Assembly (NCBI RefSeq): GCF_020524625.1
Contig: NZ_JAIVLL010000001.1
Span: forward strand, 186,001 to 250,000
DNA length: 64,000 bases
Source of the DNA: Brevundimonas poindexterae
GTDB lineage: Bacteria > Pseudomonadota > Alphaproteobacteria > Caulobacterales > Caulobacteraceae
Direction of reading: 5' to 3'
Shown: piece after piece, positions 1-8,953 of the stretch
How positions within the stretch are numbered: position 1 is the first letter of the stretch
Layout of the letters: each line of letters starts with the position of its first letter
Translations under genes and position numbers: made by a program
Notes under the pieces: generated by a model
Seen by the model: the letters and a program-made list of their open reading frames with translations, nothing else
What the model was told of the DNA's origin: nothing
The model's database searches: none

Positions 1-65
1 TGTTCGATGAGTCGATCCGCGGCGAGACCGACCAGTTCATCTACCGGTTCCGCAAGCCGGGCTGA
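1..65 (+). CDS. C-terminal end of a methyltransferase-like protein (partial)
   Basis: The reading frame enters from outside the window and stops with TGA at 63-65. The last 20 visible residues (FDESIRGETDQFIYRFRKPG) match the C-terminus of the complete methyltransferase encoded just downstream (FDPSIRGNTSQFMLRFRKPG), so the two genes are tandem paralogues. Family assignment rests only on this tail. Everything upstream is unseen, including whether it is also exported. Confidence 0.75.
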   Translation, partial: FDESIRGETDQFIYRFRKPG

Positions 66-123
66 CCGCCCTTCGACAAGCGGTTAAGCTTGCCCTCGCG
101 CCATCCGGAGCGCGGGAGGAACG

Positions 124-894
124 ATGATGCGGAAAATCACCCTGCTGGCCGCCTGTGCGGCGCTGGCCCTGTCGGCCTGTGGCTCGATGGATATGTTCGG
201 ACCGTCCGACGCGGCGCGTGTCGCGCTGATCGAGGCTGCGCTGGTCGGCCCGCCGCGCACCGATGAGGACCGCGCCCGCGATGCCAGCCGCATGACCGCG
301 GAGACCCTGGCCTTTGCCCGGGTCGAACCGGGTGACCGGGTGATCGACCTGATGATCGGCGGCGGTTTCTTCACCCGGGCGTTCGCGGCAGCGGTCGGCC
401 CCGAAGGCCATGTCACGGCCTGGCAGCCGGATGAGTTTGTCGCCTTCAGCGCGGACTATGGCGTGGCGCTGTCAGCAGCCGATGCACTGCCGAACGTGAC
501 CGGTGCGGGTTCGGCGATCAATGCTCCCGACTGGCCGGGCGGCGCGGATGTGATCTTCACCGCCCAGAACTATCACGACCTGCACCTCGACGCCTTTCCC
601 GACGGCACGGCGGCGCGGGTCAATGCGGCGGCCTATGCGGCGCTGAAGCCCGGCGGCTATTATGTAATCGTCGACCATGCGGCTGTGGCGGGGGCCGATG
701 CCTCGGTCGCCGATACGCTGCACCGGATCGACCGCGACCAGGTGGTGCGCGAGGTCACGGCCGCAGGCTTCGTTCTGGACGGAGAATCGGACGCGCTGAT
801 CCGCCCGGCGGACCCGATGACCGCCAGTGTCTTCGACCCCTCGATCCGCGGAAACACCAGCCAGTTCATGCTGAGATTCCGCAAGCCCGGCTAA
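124..894 (+). CDS. Exported class I SAM-dependent methyltransferase-like lipoprotein
   Basis: A 256-residue protein. The N-terminus is a lipoprotein signal peptide with a lipobox (LSAC, Cys about 20). The body has a Rossmann methyltransferase motif I variant, VIDLMIGGGFFTRAFA, near residues 77-92, followed by an acidic residue at the end of strand 2. A GGAGG ribosome site at about 115-119 supports the ATG at 124, with ATG 127 as an alternative. The preceding partial gene is a tandem paralogue. The substrate is unknown. Lipoprotein localisation of a SAM enzyme is odd because SAM is cytoplasmic, so the protein may act in another way. This family is often annotated simply as class I SAM methyltransferase. 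Confidence 0.72.
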   Translation: MMRKITLLAACAALALSACGSMDMFGPSDAARVALIEAALVGPPRTDEDRARDASRMTAETLAFARVEPGDRVIDLMIGGGFFTRAFAAAVGPEGHVTAWQPDEFVAFSADYGVALSAADALPNVTGAGSAINAPDWPGGADVIFTAQNYHDLHLDAFPDGTAARVNAAAYAALKPGGYYVIVDHAAVAGADASVADTLHRIDRDQVVREVTAAGFVLDGESDALIRPADPMTASVFDPSIRGNTSQFMLRFRKPG

Positions 895-967
895 GGTCAC
901 GCTGGCCTTGGCTGCCCCGACCGGCTAACCCTCCGCGCAACAAATGCACGCACAGGGAGACGCCGAC

Positions 968-1873
968 ATGACCATGACCATCGCCTTCATCGGACTGGGA
1001 AACATGGGCGGCGGCATGGCCGCAAACCAGGCGAAGGCGGGGCGGCGGGTCAAGGCGTTCGACCTGTCCGAGGCCGCTGTCGCGCGCGCGGTGGAAGCAG
1101 GCTGCGTGGCCGCCGGCTCGGTCGTCGAGGCGGTCAAGGACGCGGACGTGGTCATCACCATGCTGCCGGCCGGCCCCCATGTGCTGAAGGTCTATTCCGA
1201 GCAGATCATCGGCGCCGCGCCGTCCAGCGCCCTGCTGCTGGACTGCTCGACCATCGACGTCGATACGGCGCGCAAGGTCGCCGGTCTGGCGAAGGAGGCG
1301 GGCTATGCCTTTGCCGACGCGCCGGTCTCGGGCGGGACCATGGCGGCGGATGCCGGCACGCTGGCCTTCATGGTCGGCTGTGACGAGGGCGACTTCGCCC
1401 GGATCGAGCCGGCGCTGGAGCCGATGAGCCGGGCGACTTTCCGTGCCGGGGACCACGGGGCGGGGCAGGCGGCCAAGATCTGCAACAACATGATCCTCGG
1501 CATCACCATGCTGGGCACCTGCGAGGCCATCGGTCTGGCCGAGAAGCTGGGGCTGGACCCGGTCAGGATGTTCGACATCGTGTCCAAGTCCTCCGGCCAG
1601 AGCTGGTCGACCACCACCTACTACCCCTGGCCCGGGCCGGTGCCGACCGCGCCGTCGAATCGCAACTATGACGGCGGGTTCGCGACGGCCATGATGCTGA
1701 AGGACCTCAAGCTGGCCCAGGACGCGGCGGCCAAGGCCGGGGCCTCCACCCCGCTGGGTGCCCAGACCGAGGCCCTGTTCCAGATGTTCGACCGGCTGGG
1801 CTATGGCGGGCGGGACTTTTCGGCCATCCTGCAGCTGCTGCGCGGCAAGCTGGATGAGCTGCCCAAGGGCTGA
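968..1873 (+). CDS. mmsB: 3-hydroxyisobutyrate dehydrogenase (beta-hydroxyacid dehydrogenase family)
   Basis: 301 residues. The protein opens with the NAD-binding motif IAFIGLGNMGGGMA. It carries the family substrate motif DAPVSGGTMAADAGTLAFM near residue 115 and the catalytic-lysine region GAGQAAKICNNMILG near residue 170. Family members oxidise 3-hydroxyisobutyrate to methylmalonate semialdehyde in valine breakdown. The start is placed at ATG 968, not ATG 944, because AGGGAG at 953-958 is well placed and homology begins directly after it. No other valine-catabolic gene is adjacent, so a related role such as tartronate semialdehyde or succinic semialdehyde reduction is possible. Confidence 0.85.
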   Translation: MTMTIAFIGLGNMGGGMAANQAKAGRRVKAFDLSEAAVARAVEAGCVAAGSVVEAVKDADVVITMLPAGPHVLKVYSEQIIGAAPSSALLLDCSTIDVDTARKVAGLAKEAGYAFADAPVSGGTMAADAGTLAFMVGCDEGDFARIEPALEPMSRATFRAGDHGAGQAAKICNNMILGITMLGTCEAIGLAEKLGLDPVRMFDIVSKSSGQSWSTTTYYPWPGPVPTAPSNRNYDGGFATAMMLKDLKLAQDAAAKAGASTPLGAQTEALFQMFDRLGYGGRDFSAILQLLRGKLDELPKG

Positions 1874-1881
1874 TACGGGCT

Positions 1882-1900
1882 ATTGAGAACCGTTATCAAT
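1882..1900. promoter_or_regulatory. Candidate Fur box upstream of hemA
   Basis: ATTGAGAACCGTTATCAAT is a 19-bp near-palindrome with 8 of 9 half-site positions matching. Its core fits the 7-1-7 Fur pattern (TGAGAAC-C-GTTATCA against TGATAAT-n-ATTATCA). It lies about 100 bases before the hemA start. Iron-responsive control of the first haem-synthesis step is plausible. The assignment is by pattern only. Confidence 0.5.
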
Positions 1901-1917
1901 TAAGGGGTTGCGACCAT

Positions 1918-1933
1918 TTCACCGCACGGTGAA
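1918..1933. repeat. Perfect 7-2-7 inverted repeat upstream of hemA
   Basis: TTCACCG-CA-CGGTGAA is a perfect palindrome about 70 bases before the hemA GTG. There is no T-tract after it, and it sits between the candidate Fur box and the gene, so an operator is more likely than a terminator. The regulator is not identified. Confidence 0.4.
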
Positions 1934-2002
1934 CATGGACTTTTAACCGTGTGAGGCGCACAAGGGCCGCGTCAGAAACGCCCAGGCGAGAGACCGCAAA
2001 CC

Positions 2003-3229
2003 GTGTTCGACTACAAGGCCGCCTTTGGAAACGCCGTGGACCAGGTCCGGGCTGAGGGGCGTTACCGTGTCTTCGCCGATCTGAAGCGTGTTCGCGGTGA
2101 GTTTCCGCGCGCGGTCTGGCGCCGGGACGACGGCACCGAGCAGGACGTCGTGGTCTGGTGCTCCAACGACTATCTCGGCATGGGTCAGCACCCCGCTGTG
2201 GTCGAGGCCATGCAGGCCGAGGTCGAGTCGACGGGCGCCGGCGCCGGAGGCACGCGCAACATCTCGGGCACCACCCGTTCCGCTGTGGATCTTGAGGCCG
2301 AGCTGGCCGCCTGGCACCACAAGGAAGCCGCCCTGCTGTTCACCTCGGGCTATGTGGCCAATGAGGCGACGCTGACGACGCTGCAGCGCATCCTGCCGGG
2401 CATGATCATCTTCTCCGACTCGCTGAATCATGCCTCGATGATCGCAGGCATCCGCAACGGCGGCTGCGAGCGGCATATCTATCAGCACAACGATCTGGCT
2501 CACCTCAAGGCCCTGCTGGCGGCAGCGCCGGCCGATGTGCCCAAGCTGATCGCCTTCGAGAGCGTCTATTCCATGGACGGCGACATCGCCGACCTGGCCG
2601 GCACCATTGCCCTGGCGCACAAATATGGTGCCCTGACCTATCTGGACGAGGTCCATGCCGTGGGCCTCTATGGCCAGACCGGCGCGGGCATCGCCGAGCG
2701 CGACGGCGTGCTGGACCAGATCGACATCATCGAATGCACCCTCGGCAAGGCCGTCGGCGTGATGGGTGGCTATATTGCGGCCGACGCGGTGATCGTGGAC
2801 GCTGTCCGCAGCTGGGCCGCCGGGTTCATCTTTACCACCAGCCTGCCGCCGGCCCTGACCGCCGGTGCCCTGGCCTCGGTCCGCCACCTGAAGGCCCACC
2901 CCGAGCTGCGCGCCGCGCATCAGGCCCGGGCCCAGGCGCTGAAGGACCGCTTCATGGCGGCCGGCATCCCGGTCATGCCGTCGGAGAGCCATATCGTGCC
3001 CGTGCACGTCGGCAATCCGGTGCACTGCAAGATGATCTCGGACATGCTGCTGGAAGAGCACGGCATCTATGTCCAGCCGATCAACTATCCGACCGTGCCC
3101 AAGGGCACCGAGCGCCTGCGCTTCACCCCGTCGCCGAACCACGACGACGGCATGATGGATGCGCTGGTGACGGCGATGGACAAGCTGTGGACCCACTGCA
3201 ACGTGGCGCGTCTCCCTGCCGTCGCCTGA
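2003..3229 (+). CDS. hemA: 5-aminolevulinate synthase
   Basis: 408 residues, the normal length for the alphaproteobacterial enzyme. It condenses glycine and succinyl-CoA to 5-aminolevulinate, the first step of the C4 (Shemin) haem pathway, using pyridoxal phosphate. Visible signatures are the N-terminal [14 protein letters not shown], the glycine-rich [13 protein letters not shown] near residue 80, the PLP-facing [11 protein letters not shown] near residue 214, and the Schiff-base lysine in TLGKAVG (Lys249). GTG start at 2003. The upstream region holds a candidate Fur box and a perfect palindrome. The PLP- and glycine-dependent glyA lies close downstream. Confidence 0.97.
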   Translation: MFDYKAAFGNAVDQVRAEGRYRVFADLKRVRGEFPRAVWRRDDGTEQDVVVWCSNDYLGMGQHPAVVEAMQAEVESTGAGAGGTRNISGTTRSAVDLEAELAAWHHKEAALLFTSGYVANEATLTTLQRILPGMIIFSDSLNHASMIAGIRNGGCERHIYQHNDLAHLKALLAAAPADVPKLIAFESVYSMDGDIADLAGTIALAHKYGALTYLDEVHAVGLYGQTGAGIAERDGVLDQIDIIECTLGKAVGVMGGYIAADAVIVDAVRSWAAGFIFTTSLPPALTAGALASVRHLKAHPELRAAHQARAQALKDRFMAAGIPVMPSESHIVPVHVGNPVHCKMISDMLLEEHGIYVQPINYPTVPKGTERLRFTPSPNHDDGMMDALVTAMDKLWTHCNVARLPAVA

Positions 3230-3251
3230 CGACCGATCCGGCCCCGGCGAG

Positions 3252-3416
3252 GTGATCGTCGAGCTTGTGCGGAATGGCGCGTACCTGAAATGCTCTGCGG
3301 TCCACGTGGCCAGCGGGACCGAGGTCTCGGCGGTCGGGCCCGTGACCGAGCGCAACGGGCTGGAACGCATCGCCCTGGCCAAGCTGAAGCGCGCGTTGGC
3401 GAGCGGGAGCGACTGA
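3252..3416 (+). CDS. Small conserved-looking hypothetical protein
   Basis: 54 residues, starting VIVELVRNGAYLKCSAVHVA and ending in an Ala/Lys/Arg-rich helix. It sits 22 bases after hemA and its TGA overlaps the ATG of the next gene (TGATG), so translational coupling is likely. The only in-frame upstream start before a stop is a CTG, which favours GTG 3252 with GGCGAG just before it. It resembles short alphaproteobacterial proteins found behind hemA (possibly the DUF6898 type). No function can be inferred. Confidence 0.62.
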   Translation: MIVELVRNGAYLKCSAVHVASGTEVSAVGPVTERNGLERIALAKLKRALASGSD

Positions 3417-3781
3417 TGTCGGATAAACCCCTTTCAGACCGGCTGCAGGTCAAAAAGGGGCGGACCCTGGCGATCGTCGATGCGCCAGCGGGCCTGGTGG
3501 CGGCAACCGGGCTTGAGGCGACGGCCGGTGCCAGTGACGCTGATGTCGTGCTGAGCTTTGTCACGGACCGGGCTGGTCTGGAGCGTTATCTGTCCGGAAT
3601 AGGCGGCATGACGCGTCCGGACAGCATCCTCTGGGTCGCCTATCCCAAGCTGACGTCGCCGCTTGCGGGGGAGGTCAGTCGTAATCTCGTTCACGGCATG
3701 GCCCCGGCCCATGGACTGGATACTGTTGCTCAGGTGGCCGTCGATGCGGACTGGTCCGCCATGCGGTTGAAGCGGCTGTAA
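3416..3781 (+). CDS. DUF3052-like hypothetical protein
   Basis: 121 residues. The pattern LSDRLQVKKGRTLAIVDAPAG, then ADVVLSFV, then DSILWVAYPKLTS and a final VDADWSAMRLKRL, follows the DUF3052 family layout: a small Rossmann-like domain with a WvsyPK motif and a C-terminal W-s-lr element. Its ATG overlaps the stop of the preceding small gene. It may form a short operon with hemA. The biochemical role is unknown. Confidence 0.7.
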   Translation: MSDKPLSDRLQVKKGRTLAIVDAPAGLVAATGLEATAGASDADVVLSFVTDRAGLERYLSGIGGMTRPDSILWVAYPKLTSPLAGEVSRNLVHGMAPAHGLDTVAQVAVDADWSAMRLKRL

Positions 3782-3782
3782 G

Positions 3783-3798
3783 CCACAAGATGTTGTGG
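3783..3798. promoter_or_regulatory. Candidate NrdR box upstream of glyA-nrdR-rib operon
   Basis: CCACAAGATGTTGTGG is a 16-bp palindrome, perfect in the outer six bases of each arm. It agrees with the published NrdR box pattern acaCwAtATaTwGtgt at 12 of 16 positions by eye. It lies 50 bases before the glyA start, in the operon that contains nrdR itself. Only one copy is present, while NrdR sites usually come in pairs. No T-run follows, so it is not a typical terminator. Confidence 0.5.
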
Positions 3799-3848
3799 TC
3801 TCCGGTCGTGGGGCCTAGATAGGGCGACCTTTCAGTTCGGGGATTGCC

Positions 3849-5132
3849 GTGACCGCTCATACGCATGACGCCTTCTTTTCGCGCAGCCTGTCCGAGGCCG
3901 ATCCGGACATCTTTGGCGGGATCCAGGGCGAGCTGAAGCGACAGCAGGAACAGATCGAACTGATCGCGTCCGAAAACATCGTCTCGAAGGCGGTGCTGGA
4001 GGCGCAGGGGTCGGTCCTGACCAATAAATATGCCGAGGGCTATCCGGGGCGGCGCTATTACGGCGGCTGTGAGTACGTCGATGTGACCGAGGATCTGGCG
4101 CGCGCGCGGGCGAAGGAGCTGTTCGGCTGTGCCTTTGCCAACGTCCAGCCGCACTCGGGCGCGCAGGCGAACCAAGCGGTGTTCCAGGCCCTGCTGACGC
4201 CGGGCGACACCTTCCTCGGCATGGACCTGGCCTGCGGGGGGCACCTGACGCACGGATCGCCGGCCAACCAGTCTGGCAAATGGTTCCGACCCGTCACCTA
4301 CAAGGTGAAGGAAGACGGCCATCTGATTGATTATGATCATGTTGCGGAGATGGCCGAGCGGGAGAAGCCCAAGCTGATCCTGGCGGGGGCCAGCGCCTAT
4401 TCGCGGCACATCGACTTCAAGCGGTTCCGGGAAATCGCCGACTCGGTGGGCGCCTGGCTGATGGTGGACATGGCGCACTACGCCGGTTTGATCGCGGGCG
4501 GGGTGTATCCCGATCCGCTGCCGCACGCCCATGTGGTGACGACCACGACGCACAAGACCCTGCGCGGTCCGCGCGGCGGCATGGTGCTGTCGAACGACGT
4601 CGATCTGGGCAAGAAGATCAACTCGGCCGTCTTCCCCGGCCTGCAGGGCGGGCCGCTGGAGCATGTGATCGCGGCCAAGGCCGTGGCCTTCGGCGAGGCG
4701 CTGAAGCCCGAGTTCAAGGCCTATGCGCAGCAGGTCGTCGACAATGCGCGCGCGTTGGCTGCCGTGCTGGTGGAGCGGGGCACGCACATCGTCTCGGGTG
4801 GCACCGACAGCCACCTGATGCTGGTCGACCTGCGGCCCAAGGGCGTGACGGGCAAGGCCACCGAGGCGGCGCTGGAGCACGCCCTGATGACCTGCAACAA
4901 GAACGGCGTGCCGTTCGATACGGCGCCCTTCACCGTGACCTCGGGCGTGCGTCTGGGCACCCCTGCGGGCACGACGCGGGGCTTCGGCGTGGCCGAGTTC
5001 CAGCAGATCGGGCACTGGATTGCCGATGTGATTGACAGCATGCAGGGCGGGGACGAGGCCGATCCCGAGGTCTCGCGCCGGGTGGCGGGCGAGGTGCGTG
5101 ATCTGACCACGCGCTTCCCCATCTATGGATAG
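3849..5132 (+). CDS. glyA: Serine hydroxymethyltransferase
   Basis: 427 residues, full length. It interconverts serine and glycine with tetrahydrofolate, supplying one-carbon units. Conserved features include [10 protein letters not shown] near residue 37, [11 protein letters not shown] near 98, GGHLTHG near 130 and the PLP lysine in [14 protein letters not shown] (Lys236). GTG start. It heads a tightly packed operon with nrdR and riboflavin genes. A candidate NrdR palindrome lies 50 bases upstream. Confidence 0.97.
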   Translation: MTAHTHDAFFSRSLSEADPDIFGGIQGELKRQQEQIELIASENIVSKAVLEAQGSVLTNKYAEGYPGRRYYGGCEYVDVTEDLARARAKELFGCAFANVQPHSGAQANQAVFQALLTPGDTFLGMDLACGGHLTHGSPANQSGKWFRPVTYKVKEDGHLIDYDHVAEMAEREKPKLILAGASAYSRHIDFKRFREIADSVGAWLMVDMAHYAGLIAGGVYPDPLPHAHVVTTTTHKTLRGPRGGMVLSNDVDLGKKINSAVFPGLQGGPLEHVIAAKAVAFGEALKPEFKAYAQQVVDNARALAAVLVERGTHIVSGGTDSHLMLVDLRPKGVTGKATEAALEHALMTCNKNGVPFDTAPFTVTSGVRLGTPAGTTRGFGVAEFQQIGHWIADVIDSMQGGDEADPEVSRRVAGEVRDLTTRFPIYG

Positions 5133-5138
5133 ACATCG

Positions 5139-5624
5139 ATGAAGTGCCCGTTTTGCGGCCATGCCGACACCCAGGTGAAGGACAGTCGTCCGTCGGATGA
5201 CGGCGCGGCGATCCGGCGCCGTCGGATGTGCCCGTCATGCGAGGGGCGCTTCACGACCTTCGAGCGGGTGCAGCTGCGGGAACTGGTGATCCTGAAGCGG
5301 AACGGGCGGCGCACGCCGTTCGACCGCGACAAGCTGGAGCGGTCGCTGGGCATTGCGCTGCGCAAACGTCCGGTGCAGCCCGACCAGATCGAGCAGATGG
5401 TCAGCCGCATCGTGCGCCAGCTGGAGAGCCTGGGCGAGACCGAGATCCCGTCCAGCGTGGTGGGCGACTTCATCATGAAGGCGCTTAAGGGCCTGGATGA
5501 TGTGGCCTATGTCCGGTATGCGTCTGTTTACAAGGACTTCCGGCATACGGGCGACTTCGCCCGGTTCCTCGGCGACGAGGGCTACAATGACGACAAGCCG
5601 GGTGGCGACGGCCAGCCGGAATGA
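5139..5624 (+). CDS. nrdR: Transcriptional repressor NrdR
   Basis: 161 residues, standard size. NrdR is a zinc-ribbon/ATP-cone repressor of ribonucleotide reductase genes that senses ATP/dATP. The zinc ligands are Cys3, Cys6, Cys31 and Cys34 (MKCPFC and MCPSC). The ATP-cone begins around [18 protein letters not shown]. It lies 6 bases after glyA, and its stop overlaps the start of the ribD-like gene. A palindrome like its own box precedes the operon, which suggests autoregulation. Confidence 0.97.
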   Translation: MKCPFCGHADTQVKDSRPSDDGAAIRRRRMCPSCEGRFTTFERVQLRELVILKRNGRRTPFDRDKLERSLGIALRKRPVQPDQIEQMVSRIVRQLESLGETEIPSSVVGDFIMKALKGLDDVAYVRYASVYKDFRHTGDFARFLGDEGYNDDKPGGDGQPE

Positions 5625-6253
5625 CCGGACGCCCCACCGTCACGCTGAAGCTCGCCACCTCGCTGGATGGCCGTATCGCCACGGCTTCAGGGGAGTCGCA
5701 GTGGATTACGGGCGAGGCCGCGCGGCGTGAAGGCCACCGGCTGAGGGCCGGCCATGACGCCATTCTGGTGGGCATCGGCACGGTGCTGGCCGATGATCCG
5801 GCGCTGACGGTTCGGTTGCCGGGCCACACCGGCCCCCGGCCCCTGCGTGTGGTGCTGGACAGCCGGCTTCGCACGCCCGGCACGGCGCAGGTCGCAGCGG
5901 GCAACAGCCTGATCTTTACGACGGCTTCGGCGCGCCCGATCGGCACGGCGGAAATCATGGAGGTTGTCGAGGTGGAGGGCCGCCCCAACCTGCACGCCGT
6001 GCTCGACATCCTGCACGCGCGCGGCATCCGCTCGGTCCTGATCGAGGGCGGGGGCGAGGTCGCGGCCGGATTCCTGCGGGAAAACCTCATCGACCGGCTG
6101 GAATGGTTCCGGGCACCGATCCTGCTGGGCAGCGAGGGGCGGCCCTGCGTCGCGGCCCTGTCGCTTGCAAAGCTGGCGGATGCCCCCAAGTTTCGGCGCA
6201 TATCCGCTGAGATCGTCGGTGACGATCTGTGGGAGCGGCTCGAAAGGATCTGA
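5621..6253 (+). CDS. RibD reductase domain protein (no deaminase domain)
   Basis: 210 residues, covering only the RibD C-terminal domain: 5-amino-6-(5-phosphoribosylamino)uracil reductase, NADPH-dependent. Signatures are [14 protein letters not shown] near residue 8, [22 protein letters not shown] near 44 and the nucleotide-binding [15 protein letters not shown] near 137. The N-terminal deaminase domain with its zinc HAE/PCxxxC motifs is absent. The ATG overlaps the nrdR stop (ATGA), so this is a natural boundary, not a sequencing break. The deamination step must be encoded elsewhere. Confidence 0.88.
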   Translation: MTGRPTVTLKLATSLDGRIATASGESQWITGEAARREGHRLRAGHDAILVGIGTVLADDPALTVRLPGHTGPRPLRVVLDSRLRTPGTAQVAAGNSLIFTTASARPIGTAEIMEVVEVEGRPNLHAVLDILHARGIRSVLIEGGGEVAAGFLRENLIDRLEWFRAPILLGSEGRPCVAALSLAKLADAPKFRRISAEIVGDDLWERLERI

Positions 6254-6844
6254 ATGTTCACCGGCATCGTCACGCACGTGGGGCGGGTGCGGCGCATCAC
6301 GCCGACCGCGCGCGATCATCGCTATGAGATCGAAACGGCATTCGACACGGCCACGGTCGAGCTCGGCGCCTCGATCAGCCATGCCGGCTGCTGTCTGACG
6401 GTGACCGAGAAGGGCCCGGGCTGGTTCGCGGTCGAGGTCTCGGGCGAGACCCTGTCGAAGACCACCCTGGGCGACTGGGCTGAGGGCACGCGCGTCAATC
6501 TGGAGCGGGCCGCAAGGCTGGGTGACGAACTGGGCGGGCACATCGTTTCGGGCCACGTGGACGGTCTGGGCACGGTCGTGTCGATCACGCCCGAAGGCGG
6601 TTCGCACCGGATGGAGATCGAGGCGCCCGCGCCGCTCCATCGCTATATCGCGGCCAAGGGGTCGATCACGGTCGACGGGGTGTCGCTGACGGTCAATGAA
6701 GTCGAGGGGCGGACCTTTGGCCTGAACATCATCCCCCACACCTGGGAGCACACGACGCTGGGCGGTCTCAAGGTCGGAAATTCCGTCAATCTGGAGATCG
6801 ACATGCTGGCGCGTTACCTTGCCAGATGGCAGGAGACGCAATGA
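6254..6844 (+). CDS. ribE: Riboflavin synthase, alpha subunit
   Basis: 196 residues. It dismutates two 6,7-dimethyl-8-ribityllumazine molecules to riboflavin and the pyrimidine precursor. Two lumazine-binding barrels are visible, the first opening MFTGIVTHVGRV and the second around GHIVSGHVDGLGTV near residue 96. The C-terminal trimerisation helix is NLEIDMLARYLARW. It directly abuts the ribD-like gene and overlaps ribBX by ATGA. Confidence 0.95.
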   Translation: MFTGIVTHVGRVRRITPTARDHRYEIETAFDTATVELGASISHAGCCLTVTEKGPGWFAVEVSGETLSKTTLGDWAEGTRVNLERAARLGDELGGHIVSGHVDGLGTVVSITPEGGSHRMEIEAPAPLHRYIAAKGSITVDGVSLTVNEVEGRTFGLNIIPHTWEHTTLGGLKVGNSVNLEIDMLARYLARWQETQ

Positions 6845-7974
6845 TGCAAACCGCCCGGCAAACCGACACCCCCATCAGCCCCATCGAGGACATCATTGAG
6901 GATGCCCGGAACGGGCGGCCCTATATCCTCGTGGACGCCGAGGATCGCGAGAACGAGGGCGATGTCATCATCCCGGCCCAGTTCGCCACGCCCGACCAGA
7001 TCAACTTCATGGCCAAGCACGCGCGTGGCCTGATCTGCCTAGCTATCACCGCCGAACGGTCGCGCCAGCTGCGCCTGCCGCCCATGGCCGCGGAGAACCG
7101 CGAGAGCATGGGAACCGCCTTCACCGTCTCGATCGAGGCGAAGGAGGGGGTGACGACCGGCATCTCGGCCGCCGACCGCGCCCGGACGGTGCAGATTGCG
7201 GTGGATCCGAACCGGGGACCGGACGATCTGGTCTCGCCAGGGCATGTCTTCCCGCTGGTGGCGCGCGACGGCGGGGTGCTGGTCCGCACCGGCCATACCG
7301 AGGCGGCCGTGGACATCAGCCGCATGGCCGGCCTGACGCCTGCCGGGGTGATCTGTGAGATCATGAACGACGACGGCACCATGGCCCGGATGCCGGACCT
7401 GGTGGCCTTTTCCCAGCTGCACGGCCTGAAGATCGGCACGATTGCCGACCTGATCGCCTATCGCCGGCGGACCGAGACCTTCGTCGAGCGGGTGCTGGAT
7501 ACCGAATTCGACAGCGTGCACGGCGGGCCGTTCCGCATGGTCCTGTACCGCAACACGATCGAGGGCGTGGAACATGTCGCCCTGGTCAGCGGCAAGGTCG
7601 ACCCCGCCAAGCCGACGCTGGTGCGCATGCACCAGGTGGACTTCGCGGCCGATCTGCTGGGCCACGTCGAGTCGCGTCAGGACTATGTGCCCAAGTCGCT
7701 GAAGACTATCAGCGACCACGGCGGGGCCGGTGTGATCGTGTTCCTGCGCGATCCTGAACTGCACGGCCTGGCCGAACGGCTGATGGGAACGCCCCGTCCG
7801 CAGGCGGTCGACCGGTCGATCCGGAACTATGGCGTCGGCGCGCAGATCCTGAAGGATCTGGGTGTGCGCGACATGATTGTGATGAGCTCAACCCGCCCCA
7901 ATCCGACCGCGCTGGAGGGCTACGGCCTGCGCATTGTCGGCTGGCGGGACATGGATGGAGAACCGGTGGCGTGA
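6841..7974 (+). CDS. RibBX: 3,4-dihydroxy-2-butanone 4-phosphate synthase fused to a degenerate GTP cyclohydrolase II-like domain
   Basis: 377 residues. The N-terminal RibB domain (about 1-205) is intact, with [16 protein letters not shown] and [19 protein letters not shown], and makes the four-carbon riboflavin precursor from ribulose 5-phosphate. The C-terminal half resembles GTP cyclohydrolase II in length but lacks the zinc motif (SeC...RCDCG); [16 protein letters not shown] stands there instead. Proteobacterial fusions of this kind are described as RibBX, without cyclohydrolase activity. The start at ATG 6841 overlaps the ribE stop, with AGGAG at 6830-6834. Confidence 0.9.
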   Translation: MMQTARQTDTPISPIEDIIEDARNGRPYILVDAEDRENEGDVIIPAQFATPDQINFMAKHARGLICLAITAERSRQLRLPPMAAENRESMGTAFTVSIEAKEGVTTGISAADRARTVQIAVDPNRGPDDLVSPGHVFPLVARDGGVLVRTGHTEAAVDISRMAGLTPAGVICEIMNDDGTMARMPDLVAFSQLHGLKIGTIADLIAYRRRTETFVERVLDTEFDSVHGGPFRMVLYRNTIEGVEHVALVSGKVDPAKPTLVRMHQVDFAADLLGHVESRQDYVPKSLKTISDHGGAGVIVFLRDPELHGLAERLMGTPRPQAVDRSIRNYGVGAQILKDLGVRDMIVMSSTRPNPTALEGYGLRIVGWRDMDGEPVA

Positions 7975-8432
7975 AGGATCCCGATCGCATTCTGATCGTC
8001 GAGGCGCGCTTCTACGACGATCTGGCCGACGCCCTGCTGGAGGGTGCGACCGACGCCCTGAAGGCGCGCGGCGTTCAGTTTGACGTGGTGACGGTTCCGG
8101 GCGCGCTGGAAGTGCCGGGCGCCATCGCCTTGGCCGAAGAGGCCGGGCGCTATCCGACCGCCCCGCGCTATGACGGCTATGTGGCGCTGGGCTGTGTGAT
8201 CCGCGGCGAGACCTATCATTTCGAGATCGTCTCGGATCAGTCGGCGGCCGGGCTGATGAACCTCAGCCTCAAGGGACTGGCGATCGGTAACGGCATCCTG
8301 ACGACCGAGGACGAGGACCAGGCCTGGGCCCGGGCGCGCCTGAGCGAGGGCGACAAGGGCGGTGGCGCGGCGCGCGCCTGTCTGGAGATGATTGCCCTGA
8401 AGAAGCGGTTGCGCGTAGGACTGGGCGCGTGA
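7971..8432 (+). CDS. ribH: 6,7-dimethyl-8-ribityllumazine synthase
   Basis: 153 residues, usual size. It condenses the pyrimidine and the butanone phosphate into lumazine. Motifs are [17 protein letters not shown] near residue 9, [14 protein letters not shown] near 43 and [17 protein letters not shown] near 68. The catalytic His lies in GETYHFE. GTG start at 7971 overlaps the ribBX stop (GTGA), so translation is coupled. This step completes the riboflavin block of the operon. Confidence 0.95.
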   Translation: MKDPDRILIVEARFYDDLADALLEGATDALKARGVQFDVVTVPGALEVPGAIALAEEAGRYPTAPRYDGYVALGCVIRGETYHFEIVSDQSAAGLMNLSLKGLAIGNGILTTEDEDQAWARARLSEGDKGGGAARACLEMIALKKRLRVGLGA

Positions 8433-8953
8433 CCGAACCCAATAGCCTGAAATCCGTGCTGGAGCTTCTCGACGAGGCCCAGAAGTCCGGGGACTCCCCG
8501 ACCCTGACCTCGCGCCAGCGGCGCGCGCGCACCGTCGCGCGCCTGGCCGCCGTGCAGGCCCTCTATCAGATGGAGCTGGCCGGCGAGGGCGTCGATACGG
8601 TGATCGAGGAGTTCTCACGCCACCGGTTCGACAGCGATATCGAGGGCCAGATGATGGCCGAGGCCGACGAGGCCTGGTTCGCCGATGTGGTGCGGGGCGT
8701 GGTCACCGAGCAGCGGGCGGTCGATTCGGCCATCCGGGCGCGGCTGGCCTCGAACTGGAAGATCGAGCGTCTGGACGCCACCCTGCGGGCCCTGTTGCGG
8801 TCGGGGGCGTGGGAGCTGATGCGCAAGCCCGAGGTCGCGCTGGAAATCGTGATCGACGAATACGTCGAGCTGGCCAAGGCCTTCTTCGACGACGCCGAGG
8901 CCAAGTTCGTGAATGCCGCCCTGGATGGGGTGGCCCGCGACACCCGGGCCTGA
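8429..8953 (+). CDS. nusB: Transcription antitermination factor NusB
   Basis: 174 residues. NusB binds boxA with NusE/S10 in rRNA antitermination. Family features are [20 protein letters not shown] near residue 31 and the C-terminal [19 protein letters not shown] followed by [12 protein letters not shown]. The N-terminus carries about 28 extra residues, usual for Caulobacterales-type NusB. GTG 8429 overlaps the ribH stop. The ribH-nusB-thiL order is widespread in proteobacteria. Confidence 0.95.
   Translation: MTEPNSLKSVLELLDEAQKSGDSPTLTSRQRRARTVARLAAVQALYQMELAGEGVDTVIEEFSRHRFDSDIEGQMMAEADEAWFADVVRGVVTEQRAVDSAIRARLASNWKIERLDATLRALLRSGAWELMRKPEVALEIVIDEYVELAKAFFDDAEAKFVNAALDGVARDTRA

Noticed and set aside
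3783..3798. Palindrome before glyA as a rho-independent terminator
   Set aside because: Only a 6-bp stem and no T-run follows it; the operator interpretation fits better.
6841..7974. Fully bifunctional RibBA
   Set aside because: The GTP cyclohydrolase II zinc motif (SeC, RCDCG) is absent from the C-terminal half.
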